Shown here piece by piece: positions 8,583-13,847 of a stretch of 13,847 nucleotides of DNA. Source of the DNA: Elusimicrobia bacterium RIFCSPLOWO2_01_FULL_59_12 (GTDB lineage: Bacteria; Elusimicrobiota; Elusimicrobia; 2-01-FULL-59-12); contig MGUR01000076.1 of the NCBI GenBank assembly GCA_001800075.1, forward strand, positions 35,038 to 48,884, given 5' to 3'. The stretch's first letter is position 1. The number at the start of each line of letters is the position of its first letter. The notes below the pieces were generated by a model that was given only the letters and a program-made list of their open reading frames with translations, made no database searches and was not told where the DNA came from. The position numbers were made by a program, and so were the translations under genes.

Positions 8583-9706
8583 ATCACGCCTCCATGGATT
8601 CGCCGGCGCATTTCCCAGGCAAGTCCCGCATAAACCGGGATATATTCAAGCCCTTGAATTATCGGCGAAAGCTCCCAAATTCCGTTCAGGCGATAACGCG
8701 AGAGAACCGTATACGACAAAACCACCGTGGCATTCCATGTCAAAAACGCGGGACTTCGAAACAGGCACAGAAATGGAACGAGCCAGAGAACGTACCAGGG
8801 ATGAACAACCGGAGATAGGAGTAGGGCGGGCGCCAATAGGACGAACGCCGTCGTTTCGAGAGGCAGCTTTCGCGAAAGAACCCAGGCTGCTCCGATCAGT
8901 CCGATTGAAATAACGATCCCTCGAGCCGCAAGACCGTTGTGCCCGGTGAGGGCGTAGGTGAGCGAATAAAGCGACCCGTTAAATTCCCAATGGCGTAAAA
9001 ATTCCATGGGCCCGCGACTCCAGGGAAAAAGAAATAAACCGGCGAATTTCGACAGAAAACAGGCGGTCATCGCGAGCCCCGCCCACAGAGGTTTCCTTTT
9101 TAGCCACGCTAGGATTCCCAGCATCAGGAGGCTGATACCCAGCGAATCCAGATGCCCTGAACCCGCAATTTCGATAATCACAAGCGGGTTCCAGGCGTAG
9201 AGTAAAAGATGCCGATCTTCCATGCCGCGAAGTCCTAGGATTCTCCAGACCGCCCAGAGCGTGAGAAGATCAAAGACCACGAACAACACTTTTTGCCCCA
9301 GGACGTGGGTCCATATCACCCACACATCCCGTGACATCCAGCGCGACGGCCCACCCCAACGAAAGAGATCGGTCAGATACGTGCCGGCACGGAACACCTG
9401 CTGACTCACACCGGGGTAAACCGTGGGGATGGACTTGTGATTGATCCGCTCGTAGGCGGCATCCCGAAGGAACGCGAGTTCCGGAGAATCCGGCGCGTAG
9501 CGCGCGGGGCTATACCCGTGCCGCTGAAGGCGTCCTTCCCAGCCATAGCGATAGACGTCATCGGACAGAAAGGGAAGCGTCGGCAACAGGGCCAGCCGAA
9601 GCAAAACAGCGACGCCGATAATTCCATAAAGAGGAATGCGTCCCTTTCTCCAAGCCAGAAGCATCAGGCCGAACATTGCGGTATAAAGGAGGAAATAGGC
9701 GTTCAT
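8579..9706 (-). CDS. GT87/DUF2029-like polytopic glycosyltransferase (GT-C fold)
   Basis: A 375-residue integral membrane protein. The ATG at 9706 was chosen, 4 bases after the arsS stop; the longer reading would run back through the arsS 3' end. Hallmarks are LSDDVYRYGWEGRL (47-60) in the first periplasmic loop with acidic residues Asp49/Asp50, then YAWNPLVIIEI, GHLD (184-187), LSKFAGLFLFPW and HPWY (302-305). GT-C enzymes of this type use polyprenyl-phosphate sugars as donors at the outer face of the membrane. The segment FLFPW-SRGPMEFLRHWEFNGSLY seems to lack one pair of helices normally found between the proline-rich loop and the WxFNGS motif, a likely in-frame deletion. Its role next to arsS could be extracytoplasmic glycosylation of an arsenic-containing product or lipid. 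Confidence 0.78.
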   Translation of the reverse strand: MNAYFLLYTAMFGLMLLAWRKGRIPLYGIIGVAVLLRLALLPTLPFLSDDVYRYGWEGRLQRHGYSPARYAPDSPELAFLRDAAYERINHKSIPTVYPGVSQQVFRAGTYLTDLFRWGGPSRWMSRDVWVIWTHVLGQKVLFVVFDLLTLWAVWRILGLRGMEDRHLLLYAWNPLVIIEIAGSGHLDSLGISLLMLGILAWLKRKPLWAGLAMTACFLSKFAGLFLFPWSRGPMEFLRHWEFNGSLYSLTYALTGHNGLAARGIVISIGLIGAAWVLSRKLPLETTAFVLLAPALLLSPVVHPWYVLWLVPFLCLFRSPAFLTWNATVVLSYTVLSRYRLNGIWELSPIIQGLEYIPVYAGLAWEMRRRIHGGVI

Positions 9707-9710
9707 CGCA

Positions 9711-10691
9711 TTATCCGTTCGATTTCTCCATGACGGCTCCTGAACACGAGCTGCCGGCTCCGGCCGTGCACCCATAACAGTGGTTCCCGATCATGACGCG
9801 GCGTTGGGCCAGAAGGTGGGCGTCAAAATCACGGATATGTGCCGGGCCTCCATGGTTCAGCCGCATGTTCAGCATCTGATTGAAATCGCAATCGTAGAGC
9901 GACCCTTCCCATCCCACGCTCACCATCGTGCGGCACATGAGCATCGGGATCGTTGCCGGATTAAAGTGCGTTTCGAGCCTTTGCATGTACGCTTCGTACT
10001 GGCCGGTGACATCCAGAAACGCCCGGAATCGGCTGATCGGCATGTTGGTGATCGTGAACAGCCGGTTAAACTCAATTCCAAAACGTTCGCGGAGTTCGCT
10101 TTTGTAATCCGCTTCCAGATCCGCCTGAGAGGGAGGGAGTGAGGCGCCGATGGGGTTGTAAACCAAATCCAGTTCCAAACCAGAATCTGTTGTCCCATAG
10201 CCAAGCCGGTTGAGCCGCTGCAGCGCCGAGATGCTTTTATCGAAGACGCCCTGGCCGCGTTGTTTCTCGACGTTGTCTTTGCTGTAACAAGGGAGAGAGG
10301 CGACGACTTTCACGTGGTGCTCCCGCAAGAATTCCGGCAAGCAGTCCTTCCCCGGCTCATAAAAGATCGTGAGATTACAGCGGTCGATAACCTGTCGTTC
10401 CATCGCCGCGGCTTCCCGCACCATGAAGTCGAACTCCGGACACAGCTCCGGCGCGCCGCCGGTGATATCGAGCGTTTTGATTTCCGGGTGATGGCGAAGC
10501 GCCTCGACGATCCGCTCGGCGGTCTGGTGCGTCATGATCTCCGTTCGTTTGGGGCCGGCGTCCACGTGACAGTGCTTGCAGATCTGATTGCAGAGCTTGC
10601 CGACGTTCACCTGAAGGGTGTCGACCTGAAGCGCTTCAAGAACCGGCAGGGATGTGCCTTTGATCTTTTGATTAAAGGGCGTGACAGGCAT
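9711..10691 (-). CDS. arsS: Arsenosugar biosynthesis radical SAM protein ArsS
   Basis: A 326-residue protein with a radical SAM cluster motif Cx3Cx2C (Cys34, Cys38, Cys41; GKLCNQICKHCH), the glycine-rich DITGGAPE (75-82), DRCNLTIFYEPG and ASLPCYSKDNV. The C-terminal DUF3641-type region has MCRTMVSVGWEG, LYDCDFNQML (256-265) and NHCYGCTAGAGSSCSG (293-308) with Cys295, Cys298 and Cys306. ArsS acts after ArsM, using SAM to build the 5'-deoxy-5'-dimethylarsinoyl nucleoside core of arsenosugars. Some relatives carry selenocysteine in the GSSxG motif; here it is a TGT cysteine. The ATG at 10691 has a strong AGGAGG about 7 bases upstream and overlaps the preceding gene by 20 bases. Length and all motifs are normal, so it should be functional. 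Confidence 0.93.
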   Translation of the reverse strand: MPVTPFNQKIKGTSLPVLEALQVDTLQVNVGKLCNQICKHCHVDAGPKRTEIMTHQTAERIVEALRHHPEIKTLDITGGAPELCPEFDFMVREAAAMERQVIDRCNLTIFYEPGKDCLPEFLREHHVKVVASLPCYSKDNVEKQRGQGVFDKSISALQRLNRLGYGTTDSGLELDLVYNPIGASLPPSQADLEADYKSELRERFGIEFNRLFTITNMPISRFRAFLDVTGQYEAYMQRLETHFNPATIPMLMCRTMVSVGWEGSLYDCDFNQMLNMRLNHGGPAHIRDFDAHLLAQRRVMIGNHCYGCTAGAGSSCSGAVMEKSNG

Positions 10692-11325
10692 GGAGCGCCT
10701 CCTGGGTCTTGCGGAATGTGGGACTGAGCTGTCGGAGGTCGGATTGCAAAAGCCTTAAGTCCTCAGGAGTATCCAGGTCACGCATCATCGGCAGCTGAGC
10801 AAACGAAAGCTCGGCTTGCGCAAGGGCGCGAACAGTTGCTTCCCAGACGCCGGAGGTAGACCAGGGGATATTTTGAAAAAGGGTCGATTGGGGCTGCTTG
10901 AGTCCGATTAAGTAATAACCTCCGTCAGAGGCGGGCCCCAGCACCACGTCATGGTCGCAGAGAAGTGCCGTCGCCTCATTGAGAATTTCGGGGGTGAGTC
11001 CCGGGAGATCCGTGCCGATCACAAGCACAGGCCCGGGGTTCAGATGATGGGTTTGCTCAATCGCATGAATCAGCCGCTCTCCCAGACCGGCGCCCTCTTG
11101 CAAAAACCACTCACCGGCCCCCGTGAGCCATTCGGGGCGTGGAAAGTCCGCGTGCGCCTCATAGGCAATGAGGCTTGGTGTGCCTGGAATCAAACCCACT
11201 GTATTCAACGTGTCCTGAGCCATCGCCCGATACAAATCAGCCGCCCGGTTAGGAGCCAGTTCCGGATAAAGCCGTGTCTTCACGCGCCCCGCCACCGGGG
11301 CTTTGATAAAAATACAAATCGTCAT
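10672..11325 (-). CDS. TIGR04282/DUF2064 arsenosugar-type GT-A glycosyl/nucleotidyltransferase
   Basis: A 217-residue soluble protein of the GT-A superfamily. The N-terminal FIKAPVAGRVKTRL (6-19) is the nucleotide-binding loop, GTDLP (104-108) holds the metal-site aspartate, and GPASDGGYYLIGL (130-142) and RDLDTPEDL (182-190) are conserved in the family. Members are often next to arsS and were named for arsenosugar biosynthesis; the exact substrate, probably a nucleotide-sugar or sugar phosphate, is not settled. It starts by ATGA overlap with the DUF547 gene and its end overlaps arsS by 20 bases, so the pair is strongly coupled. Nothing is missing. Confidence 0.88.
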   Translation of the reverse strand: MTICIFIKAPVAGRVKTRLYPELAPNRAADLYRAMAQDTLNTVGLIPGTPSLIAYEAHADFPRPEWLTGAGEWFLQEGAGLGERLIHAIEQTHHLNPGPVLVIGTDLPGLTPEILNEATALLCDHDVVLGPASDGGYYLIGLKQPQSTLFQNIPWSTSGVWEATVRALAQAELSFAQLPMMRDLDTPEDLRLLQSDLRQLSPTFRKTQEALHACHAL

Positions 11326-12104
11326 CGCGCGGCTCCCGCCCGGTCGTTCAACGACCAGTCGTAATCCGTAAATCGGATCTTCACCGTGTTCTTCGTTAGG
11401 AACGAGGCATCGGCTGCAGACAAATAAGGTGCGACGAAGGCTTGAAGGCTCTCTGATTTACCCGTGAAATCATTTTTGAACCAATCAAATATCGGCGATA
11501 GATACAGCACCCCGGCATTTCGGTCAAGCCGGTTTTTGGCCGAATCTCGCATAAATCGACGGCCCTGATCATCCAGTTGTCGGTCGAGCGCATCGGCGGC
11601 ATACGGTTCCGCTCGCAGAGGAGGGCACCCCTTGGCCGCGCAGACGAGCGCAAAATGGATGCGAGGCTCGTTGTAGCGCTTACGCAGAATCTCATGTTCG
11701 AGATGTCCTAACGTCATCGTTTGCCCAAACAGGCGAACCACGGGCTGATCCCACGGTCCCTTCAGGAGATTTCCGATCTTTTTGATGCTTGCGATCGGGT
11801 AGTGGTCGATAATGAGCAGAAGTGTCCGTGCGTTATAGAGATTGATGAGGAAGGCGATTTGTTTTGACTCGGGCCAACTCCGGAAGTCCGCTTCCGTCAT
11901 GGCGGCGGCTAAATCAAGAAACACGCGAAGATCTGCCGGCCTTGCTTTGAGCGCCGAGTAGTCAACGCGCTCCTCTTTAACCACCTCCTTTAGCACGCTA
12001 AAGAACGCGGTGATCATCGGAGCTTCTCCCTGATTTTTCCGGGCATCGGTGAGCGTAACGCTTCCGGCCAGAATGGCGATGGTTATGAACGCTCGAACTT
12101 TCAT
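11322..12104 (-). CDS. Secreted DUF547-domain protein
   Basis: A 260-residue protein. The ATG at 12104 was chosen because GAGGAAAG precedes it, it overlaps the glycosyltransferase stop (ATGA), and it gives a clean signal peptide (MKVRAFITIAILAGSVTLTDA). An earlier in-frame ATG at 12185 would overlap the upstream gene by 85 bases. The DUF547 domain is complete: RVDYSALK, FLINLYNARTLLLI (85-98), LEHEILRKRYNEPRIHFAL (135-153), then CAAKGCPPLR (155-164), and DWSLND at the end. The conserved Glu137-His138, His150, Cys155 and Cys160 could form a metal or thiol site. Function is unknown, though the domain recurs in arsenosugar-type clusters; periplasmic or outer-surface handling of the product is a reasonable guess. 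Confidence 0.86.
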   Translation of the reverse strand: MKVRAFITIAILAGSVTLTDARKNQGEAPMITAFFSVLKEVVKEERVDYSALKARPADLRVFLDLAAAMTEADFRSWPESKQIAFLINLYNARTLLLIIDHYPIASIKKIGNLLKGPWDQPVVRLFGQTMTLGHLEHEILRKRYNEPRIHFALVCAAKGCPPLRAEPYAADALDRQLDDQGRRFMRDSAKNRLDRNAGVLYLSPIFDWFKNDFTGKSESLQAFVAPYLSAADASFLTKNTVKIRFTDYDWSLNDRAGAAR

Positions 12105-12826
12105 GTTCTTTCCTCGGCCAATGGCGCCGCTCTTCGCCCAGGAGATTGATAGAACATCGCCAGTCGATCGGCGGATACACCGCAATAATGAAGACCCATC
12201 AGAGCCGTATTTCGGATCGCGTTAAAAAGCGGACCGTTTTTTTCATATCGGCGCACGGACGTCCGGATGCGTTCGGGAAGAATCACAATAGGCCCTTGCC
12301 GGCGCAGCTTGGGGATCAGGTAATACTCCTCCATAAGCGGCACCGCGGGGAACCCGCCGACCGCAAAATAGGTTTCGCGCGCAACCGCAATCGCTTGGTC
12401 GCCATGCGGGACGCCGTTGAATCGGCTGCGCCAAAAGGCCAGTCGGGCCAGGCTCCGATAGATAAGCCGATCACTGTCATAACTCAAGCGGAAGGCGGTC
12501 GCGCCGGGCTGTGGCCGGGCGCTCCAGGCTTTCCAGAGCGCGACATCCCACGCTTCCGGCAAACGCGTATCGGCATGTAAAAAGAGGAGCACGTCACCTT
12601 TCGCCGCTTGAGCGCCGACATGCATCTGGGCGGCCCGGCCCGGCCGACGGGATTCCAGCACCTGATCGGCACGCCCGGCCGCGATTTCCCGTGTTCCATC
12701 CCGGCTGCCCCCATCGACCACGATGATTTCCCGGCTGAGGGACCTGCAGGATTGCGCGACGCGAACAAGCGTTTGCTCAATAAAGAGCTCCTCATTTAAG
12801 ACCGGCATGATGACTGAGATTCTCAT
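12101..12826 (-). CDS. TIGR04283-type arsenosugar biosynthesis GT2 glycosyltransferase
   Basis: A 241-residue GT2 enzyme beginning MRISVIMPVLNEE. Motifs are VVDGGSRDGT (36-45), GRAAQMHVGA (63-72), LFLHADTRLP (81-90) with the DxD-equivalent HADT, GVPHGDQAIAV (138-148), and GGFPAVPLMEE (157-167). This is the compact TIGR04283 family, which co-occurs with ArsS and the TIGR04282 protein. It probably transfers a sugar to the ribosyl or glyceryl part of the arsenosugar, in the cytoplasm. It is the first gene of the minus-strand run, with 73 bases between its start and the divergent sigma gene, so the operon promoter should lie there. GGAAG about 11 bases before the ATG is a passable ribosome site. 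Confidence 0.9.
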   Translation of the reverse strand: MRISVIMPVLNEELFIEQTLVRVAQSCRSLSREIIVVDGGSRDGTREIAAGRADQVLESRRPGRAAQMHVGAQAAKGDVLLFLHADTRLPEAWDVALWKAWSARPQPGATAFRLSYDSDRLIYRSLARLAFWRSRFNGVPHGDQAIAVARETYFAVGGFPAVPLMEEYYLIPKLRRQGPIVILPERIRTSVRRYEKNGPLFNAIRNTALMGLHYCGVSADRLAMFYQSPGRRAAPLAEERT

Positions 12827-12899
12827 ACGTTAATGCTTCCGTCTTTCTCCGGACAGGTATTTAGTCCCTGAGGGGGTGATTTTATTACAATACGGCTGT
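12827..12899. promoter_or_regulatory. Divergent intergenic region, candidate promoters for both transcription units
   Basis: This is the only gap between the minus-strand arsenosugar run and the plus-strand sigma operon. It holds an AT-rich patch (12879-12892) in otherwise GC-rich DNA. TACAAT at 12886-12891 is a good -10 for a plus-strand transcript beginning at or near the ATG at 12900 (leaderless), but I see no good -35. On the minus strand TAAAAT (12884-12879) is a possible -10 for the operon. GGAC at 12851-12854 and GTCC at 12864-12867 form a short inverted repeat that might bind a regulator. Placement is inference. No ArsR-type regulator gene is visible in the window. Confidence 0.35.
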
Positions 12900-13487
12900 A
12901 TGTCGTCGGAAATACCCGCCCCCCCCTCGCTTGAAGACATCCAGAAACGCAAGGATCCGGTCATCGTGTCCATCGTACGGGAATACACGCCTATTCTCTT
13001 CAAAGCGGCTCTCGGCATGGGCTTTCGTGAGGCCGATGCCGAAGAACTGGTCCAGGACACTTTTGTAGCGTTCTATTCCGGCGCCGAGCGCTTCGAGGGC
13101 CGCTCCAAGATCAAAACATTCCTGTTCAGTATTCTCTACCACAAAGCGTCTCGCGCCCGATCGAGCCGCGTCCGCGAAGAGGCCGCCGATATTTACGATC
13201 AGATGTTCGAAAGCCGCTTCACCGGCGGCGGAATGTGGTCGGCTCCGCCTAAAGGGCCCGAGGATGAGGCCTTGGGGAAAGAGCTTCAAGAATGGATAGA
13301 CCGATGCTCAGAACAGCTCGCGATTAAGGAAAAAACCGCATTTCATCTGCGCGAGCTCGAAGACTTAAGTTCGCAAGAGATCTGTAAAATTTTGGATATC
13401 TCCGGGACCAATCTGGGAGTGATCCTGTTCCGGGCGCGCAATAAGCTGCGGGATTGCCTTGAAAAGAAATGGAGATCAAAGCCGTGA
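12900..13487 (+). CDS. ECF-type RNA polymerase sigma factor
   Basis: A 195-residue sigma factor if the ATG at 12900 is used; a GTG at 12876 would add eight residues. GAGGGGG at 12870-12876 is too far for the ATG and too close for the GTG, so the start is uncertain and leaderless translation is possible. Region 2 is REYTPILFKAALGMGF and DAEELVQDTFVAFYS, then SKIKTFLFSILYHKASR. A linker with Gly-rich FTGGGMWSAPPKGPEDEA follows. Region 4 is KEKTAFHLRELEDLSSQEI with CKILDISGTNLGVILFRAR. Complete and intact, unlike the sigma remnant at 2445-2744. It is followed, with TGATG overlap, by a zinc-binding anti-sigma gene, so its activity is probably held by that protein. Divergent placement from the arsenosugar operon makes that operon a possible target. 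Confidence 0.93.
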   Translation: MSSEIPAPPSLEDIQKRKDPVIVSIVREYTPILFKAALGMGFREADAEELVQDTFVAFYSGAERFEGRSKIKTFLFSILYHKASRARSSRVREEAADIYDQMFESRFTGGGMWSAPPKGPEDEALGKELQEWIDRCSEQLAIKEKTAFHLRELEDLSSQEICKILDISGTNLGVILFRARNKLRDCLEKKWRSKP

Positions 13488-13732
13488 TGGGAATGCCGTC
13501 CTGCCTTGAAGTCACCAGAGCCGTTTCCAGCGGAGAGCTGGAGAAGCTGAGCTTCTTCAAGAAGATGCTCGTGCGCATGCATCTGGCGATGTGCAAGGTC
13601 TGCTCCTCTTACGTTCGGCAGCTCTGTGTCACCTGCTCCAGCTACCGCAAATCCACGGAGGCAAAGGCGGCGCCGGAGCGCAGCGCGGCCTTATCCGACA
13701 AAATTCTTTGCCTCCTGGGAGTTCAATCATGA
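13487..13732 (+). CDS. Soluble zinc-binding anti-sigma factor (zf-HC2/ZAS type)
   Basis: An 81-residue protein from the ATG that overlaps the sigma stop (TGATG at 13485-13489); a further in-frame ATG at 13469 inside the sigma gene is less likely. The zinc-binding pattern Cys6, His32-x3-Cys36-x2-Cys39 (HLAMCKVC) defines the anti-sigma HC2 finger. A further CVTC pair (47, 50) follows. There is no membrane helix, so it would act in the cytoplasm, perhaps as a redox- or thiol-sensing anti-sigma factor that releases sigma when zinc or the cysteines are attacked; trivalent arsenicals could do this, which is speculation. The next gene starts within its stop (ATGA at 13729-13732), completing a three-gene coupled unit. 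Confidence 0.85.
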   Translation: MGMPSCLEVTRAVSSGELEKLSFFKKMLVRMHLAMCKVCSSYVRQLCVTCSSYRKSTEAKAAPERSAALSDKILCLLGVQS

Positions 13733-13847
13733 AGAAAAATGCTCACTTCGAAGGCAACTGCAACGACCACCCCAGCATCGCCAAATACAGGGCCAGGGGA
13801 CGTAGCTGCTTAACTTCCTTATTGTCTAAAAAAGCAGTTAAGCAGCT
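13729..13847 (+). CDS. Start of an unidentified gene in the sigma/anti-sigma operon (cut by the window end)
   Basis: The ATG at 13729 overlaps the anti-sigma stop (ATGA) and the frame stays open for 39 codons to the last base. The visible start is MKKNAHFEGNCNDHPSIAKY, followed by a basic, Ser/Leu/Lys-rich stretch. I recognise no family. Third genes in such operons are often the effector under sigma control. Caution is needed: the final 44 bases form an inverted repeat, so the last dozen codons may be an assembly fold-back and not real coding sequence. Confidence 0.5.
   Translation, partial: MKKNAHFEGNCNDHPSIAKYRARGRSCLTSLLSKKAVKQ
13804..13847. repeat. Perfect 12-bp inverted repeat at the right edge
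   Basis: AGCTGCTTAACT (13804-13815) and AGTTAAGCAGCT (13836-13847) are exact reverse complements separated by 20 bases, and the second arm ends on the last base of the window. It could be a transcription hairpin (the following bases are not visible, so a T-run cannot be checked), the end of a mobile element, or an assembly fold-back at a contig end. The exact coincidence with the edge favours the last. Confidence 0.7.

Noticed and set aside
13808..13843. GCTTAAC...GTTAAGC at the right edge fits the outer core consensus of an integron attC site
   Set aside because: It is only 36 bp long with no matching inner pair, whereas attC sites are about 55 bp or more. The match follows from a simple inverted repeat.

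Overview
The window reads as bacterial, dense coding DNA, moderately GC-rich and probably from a Gram-negative environmental lineage. The Gram-negative reading rests on an LpxL/HtrB-like acyltransferase remnant and on ECF sigma factors with their antagonists. I cannot name the phylum from sequence alone. Almost everything from about 12.83 kb down to base 1 lies on the minus strand in one tightly packed run. Start and stop codons mostly overlap or sit within a few bases, which suggests one long translationally coupled operon. The window has no rRNA, tRNA, CRISPR array or recognisable transposase, and no gene-free stretch above 300 bases.

The upstream half of the run (12826 to 5275, minus strand) is an arsenosugar-type biosynthesis block. 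In transcription order it holds a TIGR04283-type glycosyltransferase, a secreted DUF547 protein, a TIGR04282/DUF2064 nucleotidyl/glycosyltransferase-like protein, the radical SAM protein ArsS, a GT87-like membrane glycosyltransferase, a membrane flavoprotein/4Fe-4S fusion, a truncated GT2 and an ArsM-type arsenite methyltransferase. A PiT anion (phosphate/arsenate) transporter follows at 4282-5271. A working model is entry of arsenate through PiT, methylation by ArsM, transfer of an adenosyl/ribosyl part of SAM to arsenic by ArsS, and sugar decoration by the glycosyltransferases. The roles of the DUF547 protein and the flavoprotein are unknown.

The downstream half (4268 to 1, minus strand) holds an SGNH hydrolase, then a degraded zone. 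There the start of a lysophospholipid acyltransferase with an amber codon is fused to the tail of a second PiT permease. Next come an ECF sigma factor missing its middle, a shortened membrane anti-sigma-like protein, and a DUF255 thioredoxin-domain protein that runs off the left edge.

Divergent from the operon, on the plus strand, are an intact ECF sigma factor, a small zinc-binding anti-sigma factor, and the first 39 codons of a third gene. The window ends inside a perfect 12-bp inverted repeat.

The most unusual feature is the number of genes that look internally deleted while staying in frame: the ECF remnant, the anti-sigma-like protein, the acyltransferase/PiT fusion, the flavoprotein, the GT87 and perhaps the GT2. 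The coupled, essential-looking genes between them are intact. This could be real in-frame erosion of a coupled operon or an assembly artefact. Read mapping would decide.
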